64,000 nucleotides of DNA, taken from NCBI GenBank assembly GCA_036172665.1, contig JAYKNF010000042.1, positions 1-64,000 of the forward strand, read 5' to 3'. Positions 52,338 through 61,242 of this stretch are shown here, piece after piece. Both the position numbers and the translations under genes were made by a program. Every line of letters begins with the position of its first letter. The first letter of the stretch is position 1. Origin of the DNA: Prosopocoilus inquinatus. Lineage: Eukaryota > Arthropoda > Insecta > Coleoptera > Lucanidae. The notes beneath the pieces were generated by a model, which worked only from the letters and a program-made list of their open reading frames with translations, searched no databases and was not told where the DNA came from.

Positions 52338-55300
52338 ATAGTTTTAAATGAAACAACACGTATTAGCGTTGTTCCTGTGCTGTATCTAATCGATCCTTAC
52401 TCATCTATCATGTTATTTGACGTTTAGATGGACTCCAGTAACCCTGACGTGAGATACGAAGTTCTCGGACGCAGCAGAAGCTGGAAAGAGTTTTAAACGA
52501 AACAACACATATTAGCGTTGTTCCTGTGATGTATCTAATCGATCCTTACTCATCTATCATGTTATTTGACGTTTGGATGGACTCCAGTAACTCTGATGTG
52601 AGATACAAAGTTTTTGGACGCAGCAGAAGCTGGAAATAGTTTTGAACTAAACAACACGTATTAGCGCTGTTCCTGTGATGTATCTAATCGATCCTTACTT
52701 AGCTACTATGTTATTTGACGTTTCGATGGACTCCAGTAACTTTGATGTGAGATACGAAGTTCTCGGACGCAGCAGAAGCTGGAAATAGTTTTAAATGAAA
52801 TAACACGTATTAGCGTTGTTCCTGTGATGTATCTAAACGATCCTTACTTATCTAACATGTTATTTGACGTTTGGATGGACTCCAGTAAGTCTGATGTGAG
52901 ATACAAAGTTTTTGGACGCAGCAGGAGCTGGAAATAGTTTTAAACGAAACAACACGCATTAGCGTTGTTCCTGTGATGTATCTAATCGATCCTTACTTAG
53001 CTACTATGTTATTTGACGTTTCGATGGACTCCAGTAACTCTAATGTGAGATACGAAATTTTCGCACGCAGCAGAAGCTGGAAATAGTTTTAAACGAAACA
53101 ACACGCATTAGCGTTGTTCCTGTGATGTATCTAATCGATCCTTATTCATCTATCATGTTATTTGGCGTTTGGATGGACTCCAGTAACTCTGATGTGAGAT
53201 ACAAAGTTTTTGGACGCAGCAGGAGCTGGAAATAGTTTTAAACGAAACAACACGTATTAGCGTTATTCCTGTGCTGCATCTAATCGATCCTTACTCATCT
53301 ATCATGTTATTTGACGTTTCGATGGACTCCAGTAACTCTAATGTGAGATACGAAATTTTCGGACGCAGCAGAAGCTGGAAATAGTTTTAAACGAAACAAC
53401 ACGCATTAGCGTTGTTCCTGTGATGTATCTAATCGATCCTTACTTATCTATCATGTTATTTGACGTTTGGATGGACTCCAGTAACCCTGACGTGAGATAC
53501 GAAGTTCTCGGACGCAGCAGAAGCTGGAAATAGTTTTAAACGAAACAACACGTATTAGCGTTGTTCCTGTGATGTATCTAATCGATCCTTACTCATCTAT
53601 CATGTTATTTGACGTTTGGATGGACTCCAGTAACTCTGAAGAGAGACACAAAGATTTCGGACGCAGCAGAAGCTGGAAATAGTTTTGAACGAAGCAACAC
53701 GTATTAGCGTTATTCCTGTGCTGCATCTAATCGATCCTTACTCATATATCATGTTATTTGGCGTATCGATGGACTCCAGTAGCTCTGATGTGAGATACGA
53801 CGTTTTCGGACGCAGCAGAAGCTGGAAATAGTTTTGAACGAAACAACACGTATTAGCGTTGTTCCTGTGATGTATCTAATCGATCCTTACTCATCTATCA
53901 TGTTTTTTGACGTTTGGATGGACTCCAGTAACTCTGATGAGAGACACAAAGATTTCGGACGCAGCAGAAACTGGAAATAGTTTTAAACGAAACAACACGC
54001 ATTAGCGTTGTTCCTGTGATGTATCTAATCGATCCTTACTCATCTATCATGTTATTTGACGTTTCGATGGACTCCAGTAATTCTAATGTGAGAAACGAAA
54101 TTTTCGGACGCAGCAGAAGCTGGAAATAGTTTTAAACGAAACAACACGCATTAGCGTTGTTCCTGTGATGTATCTAATCGATCCTTACTTATCTATCATG
54201 TTATTTGACGTTTGGATGGACTCCAGTAACTCTAATGTGAGATACGAAATTTTCGGACGCAGCAAAAGCTGGAAATAGTTTTAAACGAAACAACACGCAT
54301 TAGCGTTGTTCCTGTGATGTATCTAATCGATCCTTACTTAGCTACTATGTTATTTGACGTTTCGATGGACTCCAGTAACTCTAATGTGAGATACGAAATT
54401 TTCGCACGCAGCAGAAGCTGGAAATAGTTTTAAACGAAACAACACGCATTAGCGTTGTTCCTGTGATGTATCTAATCGATCCTTACTTATCTATCATGTT
54501 ATTTGACGTTTGGATGGACTCCAGTAACCCTGACGTGAGATACGAAGTTCTCGGACGCAGCAGAAGCTGGAAATAGTTTTAAACGAAACAACACGTATTA
54601 GCGTTGTTCCTGTGATGTATCTAATCGATCCTTACTCATCTATCATGTTATTTGACGTTTGGATGGACTCCAGTAACTCTGATGTGAGATACAAAGTTTT
54701 TGGACGCAGCAGAACCTGGAAATAGTTTTAAACGAAACAACACGCATTAGCGTTGTTCCTGTGATGTATCTAATCGATCCTTACTCATCCATCATGTTAT
54801 TTGGCGTTTCGATGGACTCCAGTAGCTCTGATGTGAGATACGACGTTTTCTGAGGCAGCAGAAGCTGGAAATAGTTTTAAACGAAACAACACGCATTAGC
54901 GTTGTTCCTGTGATGTATCTAATCGATCCTTACTCATCTATCATGTTATTTGACGTTTCGATGGACCCCAGTAATTCTAATGTGAGAAACGAAATTTTCG
55001 GACGCAGCAGAAGCTGGAAATAGTTTTAAACGAAACAACACGCATTAGCGTTGTTCCTGTGATGTATCTAATCGATCCTTACTTATCTATCATGTTATTT
55101 GACGTTTGGATGGACTCCAGTAACTCTAATGTGAGATACGAAATTTTCGGACGCAGCAGAAGCTGGAAATAGTTTTAAACGAAACAACACGCATTAGCGT
55201 TGTTCCTGTGATGTATCTAATCGATCCTTACTCATCTATCATGTTATTTGGCGTTTCGATGGACTCCAGTAACTTAGATGTGAGATACGAAGTTCTCGGA

Positions 55301-55595
55301 CGCAGCTGAAGCTAGAAATAGTTTTAAACGAAACAACACGCATTAGCGTTGTTCCTGTGTAGTATCTAATCGATCCTTACTTATCTATCATGTTATTTGA
55401 CGTTTGGATGGACTCCAGTAACCCTGACGTGAGATACGAAGTACTCGGACGCAGCAGAACCTGGAAATAGTTTTAAACGAAACAACACGCATTAGCGTTG
55501 TTCCTGTGATGTATCTAATCGATCCTTACTCATCTATCATGTTATTTGGCGTTTCGATGGACTCCAGTAACTTAGATGTGAGATACGAAGTTCTC

Positions 55596-55655
55596 GGACG
55601 CAGCTGAAGCTAGAAGGACGCAGCTGAAGCTAGAAGGACGCAGCTGAAGCTAGAA
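55596..55655 (+). repeat. 20-bp internal tandem triplication
   Basis: A triplet exactly 12,143 bp after the one at 43453, carried by the large tandem duplication. Confidence 0.95.
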
Positions 55656-58600
55656 ATAGTTTTAAATGAAACAACACGTATTAGCGTTGTTCCTGTGCTG
55701 TATCTAATCGATCCTTACTCATCTATCATGTTATTTGACGTTTAGATGGACTCCAGTAACCCTGACGTGAGATACGAAGTTCTCGGACGCAGCAGAAGCT
55801 GGAAATAGTTTTAAATGAAATAACACGTATTAGCGTTGTTCCTGTGATGTATCTAAACGATCCTTACTTATCTAACATGTTATTTGACGTTTGGATGGAC
55901 TCCAGTAAGTCTGATGTGAGATACAAAGTTTTTGGACGCAGCAGGAACTGGAAATAGTTTTAAACGAAACAACACGCATTAGCGTTGTTCCTGTGATGTA
56001 TCTAATCGATCCTTACTTAGCTACTATGTTATTTGACGTTTCGATGGACTCCAGTAACTCTAATGTGAGATACGAAATTTTCGCACGCAGCAGAAGCTGG
56101 AAATAGTTTTAAACGAAACAACACGCATTAGCGTTGTTCCTGTGATGTATCTAATCGATCCTTATTCATCTATCATGTTATTTGGCGTTTGGATGGACTC
56201 CAGTAACTCTGATGTGAGATACAAAGTTTTTGGACGCAGCAGGAGCTGGAAATAGTTTTAAACGAAACAACACGTATTGGTGTTATTCTTGTGCTGCATC
56301 TAATCGATCCTTACTCATATATCATGTTATTTGGCGTATCGATGGACTCCAGTAGCTCTGATGTGATATACGACGTTTTCGGACGCAGCAGAAGCTGGAA
56401 ATAGTTTTAAACGAAACAACACGTATTAGCGTTGTTCCTGTGATGTATCTAATCGATCCTTACTCATCTATCATGTTATTTGACGTTTGGATGGACTCCA
56501 GTAACTCTGATGAGAGACACAAAGATTTCGGACGCAGCAGAAGCTGGAAATAGTTTTGAACGAAGCAACACGTATTAGCGTTGTTTCTGTGATGTAACTA
56601 ATCGATCCTTACTCATCTATCATGTTATTTGACGTTTGGATGGACTCCAGTAACCCTGACGTGAGATACGAAGTTCTCGGACGCAGCAGAAGCTGGAAAT
56701 AGTTTTAAACGAAACAACACGTATTAGCGTTGTTCCTGTGATGTATCTAATCGATCCTTACTCATCTATCATGTTATTTGACGTTTGGATGGACTCCAGT
56801 AACTCTGATGTGAGATACAAAGTTTTTGGACGCAGCAGAACCTGGAAATAGTTTTAAACGAAACAACACGCATTAGCGTTGTTCCTGTGTTGTATCTAAT
56901 CGATCCTTACTCATCTATCATGTTATTTGGCGTTTCGATGGACTCCAGTAGCTCTGATGTGAGATACGACGTTTTCGGACGCAGCAGAAGCTGGAAATAG
57001 TTTTAAACGAAACAACACGTATTAGCGTTGTTCCTGTGATGTATCTAATCGATCCTTACTCATCTATCATGTTATTTGACGTTTGGATGGACTCCAGTAA
57101 CTCTGATGAGAGACACAAAGATTTCGGACGCAGCAGAAACTGGAAATAGTTTTAAACGAAACAACACGCATTAGCGTTGTTCCTGTGATGTATCTAATCG
57201 ATCCTTACTTATCTATCATGTTATTTGACGTTTGGATGGACTCCAGTAACCCTGACGTGAGATACGAAGTTCTCGGACGCAGCAGAAGCTGGAAATAGTT
57301 TTAAACGAAACAACACGTATTAGCGTTGTTCCTGTGATGTATCTAATCGATCCTTACTCATCTATCATGTTATTTGACGTTTGGATGGACTCCAGTAACT
57401 CTGATGTGAGATACAAAGTTTTTGGACGCAGCAGAACCTGGAAATAGTTTTAAACGAAACAACACGCATTAGCGTTGTTCCTGTGATGTATCTAATCGAT
57501 CCTTACTCATCTATCATGTTATTTGGCGTTTCGATGGACTCCAGTAGCTCTGATGTGAGATACGACGTTTTCGGACGCAGCAGAAGCTGGAAATAGTTTT
57601 AAACGAAACAACACGTATTAGCGTTGTTCCTGTGATGTATCTAATCGATCCTTACTCATCTATCATGTTATTTGACGTTTGGATGGACTCCAGTAACTCT
57701 GAAGAGAGACACAAAGATTTCGGACGCAGCAGAAGCTGGAAATAGTTTTGAACGAAGCAACACGTATTAGCGTTATTCCTGTGCTGCATCTAATCGATCC
57801 TTACTCATATATCATGTTATTTGGCGTATCGATGGACTCCAGTAGCTCTGATGTGAGATACGTTTTCGGACGCAGCAGAAGCTGGAAATAGTTTTGAACG
57901 AAACAACACGCGTTAGCGTTGTTCCTGTGATGTATCTAATCGATCCTTACTCATCTATCATGTTATTTGGCGTTTCGATGGACTCCAGTAGCTCTGATGT
58001 GAGATACGACGTTTTCGGACGCAGCAGAAGCTGGAAATAGTTTTAAACGAAACAACACGTATTAGCGTTGTTCCTGTGATGTATCTAATCGATCCTTACT
58101 CATCTATCATGTTATTTGACGTTTGGATGGACTCCAGTAACTCTGATGAGAGACACAAAGATTTCGGACGCAGCAGAAGCTGGAAATAGTTTTGAACGAA
58201 GCAACACGTATTAGCGTTGTTTCTGTGATGTATCTAATCGATCCTTACTCATCTATCATGTTATTTGACGTTTGGATGGACTCCAGTAACCCTGACGTGA
58301 GATACGAAGTTCTCGGACGCAGCAGAAGCTGGAAATAGTTTTGAACGAAACAACACGTATTAGCGTTGTTCCTGTGATGTATCTAATCGATCCTTACTCA
58401 TCTATCATGTTATTTGACGTTTGGATGGACTCCAGTAACTCTGATGAGAGACACAAAGATTTCGGACGCAGCAGAAACTGGAAATAGTTTTAAACGAAAC
58501 AACACGCATTAGCGTTGTTCCTGTGATGTATCTAATCGATCCTTACTTATCTATCATGTTATTTGACGTTTGGATGGACTCCAGTAACCCTGACGTGAGA

Positions 58601-59208
58601 TACGAAGTTCTCGGACGCAGCAGAAGCTGGAAATAGTTTTAAACGAAACAACACGTATTAGCGTTGTTCCTGTGATGTATCTAATCGATCCTTACTCATC
58701 TATCATGTTATTTGACGTTTGGATGGACTCCAGTAACTCTGATCTGAGATACAAAGTTTTTGGACGCAGCAGAACCTGGAAATAGTTTTAAACGAAACAA
58801 CACGCATTAACGTTGTTCCTGTGATGTATCTAATCGATCCTTACTCATCCATCATGTTATTTGGCGTTTCGATGGACTCCAGTAACTTAGATGTGAGATA
58901 CGAAGTTCTCGGACGCAGCTGAAGCTAGAAATAGTTTTAAACGAAACAACACGCATTAGCGTTGTTCCTGTGATGTATCTAATCGATCCTTACTCATCTA
59001 TCATGTTATTTGGCGTTTCGATGGACTCCAGTAACCCTGACGTGAGATACGAAGTACTCGGACGCAGCAGAACCTGGAAATAGTTTTAAACGAAACAACA
59101 CGCATTAGCGTTGTTCCTGTGATGTATCTAATCGATCCTTACTCATCTATCATGTTATTTGGCGTTTCGATGGACTCCAGTAACTTAGATGTGAGATACG
59201 AAGTTCTC

Positions 59209-59248
59209 GGACGCAGCTGAAGCTAGAAGGACGCAGCTGAAGCTAGAA
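59209..59248 (+). repeat. 20-bp internal tandem duplication (2 copies)
   Basis: A doublet exactly 12,143 bp after the one at 47066. Confidence 0.95.
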
Positions 59249-61199
59249 ATAGTTTTAAATGAAACAACACGTATTAGCGTTGTTCCTGTGCTGTATCTAA
59301 TCGATCCTTACTCATCTATCATGTTATTTGACGTTTAGATGGACTCCAGTAACCCTGACGTGAGATACGAAGTTCTCGGACGCAGCAGAAGCTGGAAAGA
59401 GTTTTAAACGAAACAACACATATTAGCGTTGTTCCTGTGATGTATCTAATCGATCCTTACTCATCTATCATGTTATTTGACGTTTGGATGGACTCCAGTA
59501 ACTCTGATGTGAGATACAAAGTTTTTGGACGCAGCAGAAGCTGGAAATAGTTTTGAACTAAACAACACGTATTAGCGCTGTTCCTGTGATGTATCTAATC
59601 GATCCTTACTTAGCTACTATGTTATTTGACGTTTCGATGGACTCCAGTAACTTTGATGTGAGATACGAAGTTCTCGGACGCAGCAGAAGCTGGAAATAGT
59701 TTTAAATGAAATAACACGTATTAGCGTTGTTCCTGTGATGTATCTAAACGATCCTTACTTATCTAACATGTTATTTGACGTTTGGATGGACTCCAGTAAG
59801 TCTGATGTGAGATACAAAGTTTTTGGACGCAGCAGGAGCTGGAAATAGTTTTAAACGAAACAACACGCATTAGCGTTGTTCCTGTGATGTATCTAATCGA
59901 TCCTTACTTAGCTACTATGTTATTTGACGTTTCGATGGACTCCAGTAACTCTAATGTGAGATACGAAATTTTCGCACGCAGCAGAAGCTGGAAATAGTTT
60001 TAAACGAAACAACACGCATTAGCGTTGTTCCTGTGATGTATCTAATCGATCCTTATTCATCTATCATGTTATTTGGCGTTTGGATGGACTCCAGCAACTC
60101 TGATGTGAGATACAAAGTTTTTGGACGCAGCAGGAGCTGGAAATAGTTTTAAACGAAACAACACGTATTAGCGTTATTCCTGTGCTGCATCTAATCGATC
60201 CTTACTCATATATCATGTTATTTGGCGTATCGATGGACTCCAGTAGCTCTGATGTGAGATACGACGTTTTCGGACGCAGCAGAAGCTGGAAATAGTTTTA
60301 AACGAAACAACACGTATTAGCGTTGTTCCTGTGATGTATCTAATCGATCCTTACTCATCTATCATGTTATTTGACGTTTGGATGGACTCCAGTAACTCTG
60401 ATGAGAGACACAAAGATTTCGGACGCAGCAGAAGCTGGAAATAGTTTTGAACGAAGCAACACGTATTAGCGTTGTTTCTGTGATGTATCTAATCGATCCT
60501 TACTCATCTATCATGTTATTTGACGTTTGGATGGACTCCAGTAACCCTGACGTGAGATACGAAGTTCTCGGACGCAGCAGAAGCTGGAAATAGTTTTAAA
60601 CGAAACAACACGTATTAGCGTTGTTCCTGTGATGTATCTAATCGATCCTTACTCATCTATCATGTTATTTGACGTTTGGATGGACTCCAGTAACTCTGAT
60701 GTGAGATACAAAGTTCTTGGACGCAGCAGAACCTGGAAATAGTTTTAAACGAAACAACACGCATTAGCGTTGTTCCTGTGATGTATCTAATCGATCCTTA
60801 CTCATCTATCATGTTATTTGGCGTTTCGATGGACTCCAGTAGCTCTGATGTGAGATACGACGTTTTCGGACGCAGCAGAAGCTGGAAATAGTTTTAAACG
60901 AAACAACACGTATTAGCGTTGTTCCTGTGATGTATCTAATCGATCCTTACTCATCTATCATGTTATTTGACGTTTGGATGGACTCCAGTAACTCTGATGA
61001 GAGACACAAAGATTTCGGACGCAGCAGAAGCTGGAAATAGTTTTAAACGAAACAACACGTATTAGCGTTGTTTCTGTGATGTATCTAATCGATCCTTACT
61101 CATCTATCATGTTATTTGACGTTTGGATGGAATCCAGTAACCCTGACGTGAGATACGAAGTTCTCGGACGCAGCAGAAGCTGGAAATAGTTTTAAACGA

Positions 61200-61221
61200 A
61201 ACAACACGTATTAGCGTTGTT
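61200..61221. other. Dyad symmetry in each monomer (aacaac / gttgtt)
   Basis: The reference copy shows aacaac at 61200-61205 and its exact reverse complement gttgtt at 61216-61221, separated by 10 bases. The arms are intact in most monomers of both orientations; the loop commonly varies between acgtattagc and acgcattagc. A few copies damage an arm (gcaacac, gttatt or gctgtt forms). Short dyads are common in centromeric satellites and have been proposed to favour non-B DNA or protein binding. Any role here is inference. Confidence 0.75.
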
Positions 61222-61236
61222 CCTGTGATGTATCTA

Positions 61237-61242
61237 ATCGAT
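61237..61242. other. ATCGAT palindrome, one per monomer
   Basis: The 6-bp palindrome ATCGAT lies 16 bases downstream of the dyad and is present in nearly every monomer on both strands. It is also a ClaI recognition sequence, so a digest should give a 149-bp ladder. It is changed to AACGAT in one recurrent subfamily (for example near 6820, 9354 and 10090), to GTCGAT in another (near 3821 and 33557), and lost entirely by a 4-bp deletion in six monomers between 31.4 and 41.0 kb. Confidence 0.85.

Larger units (their letters stand above)
41141..53283 (+). repeat. 81-monomer higher-order unit, copy 1 (12,143 bp)
   Basis: This block repeats from 53,284 at an offset of 12,143 bp, equal to 81 x 149 plus four 20-bp duplications minus two 3-bp losses. 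Matching landmarks include tgttttttga (41758/53901), the 20-bp triplet (43453/55596), gtattggtgttattcttg (44131/56274), atgtaactaatcg, the 3-bp loss (45714/57857) and cggactcagc (51256/63399). It contains the 35-monomer duplication inside it. It begins where ctagtcg (copy 1 flank) differs from ctaatcg (copy 2 flank). Confidence 0.93.
45100..53297 (+). repeat. 35-monomer duplication, offset 5,232 bp
   Basis: The stretch from about 45.1-45.2 kb to 48,065 recurs up to 53,297. The offset equals 35 x 149 + 20 minus 3, the 20-bp doublet and the 3-bp loss both being carried. Shared rare forms include acgcattaacg (46659 and 51891), gatctgagatac, cgtttagatgg, gaactaaacaac and agcgctgttcc. The left edge is fuzzy: similarity reaches about 44.64 kb but is interrupted by different monomers near 45.0 kb, as if partly converted. 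The right edge coincides with the start of the second 12.1-kb copy. Confidence 0.87.
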
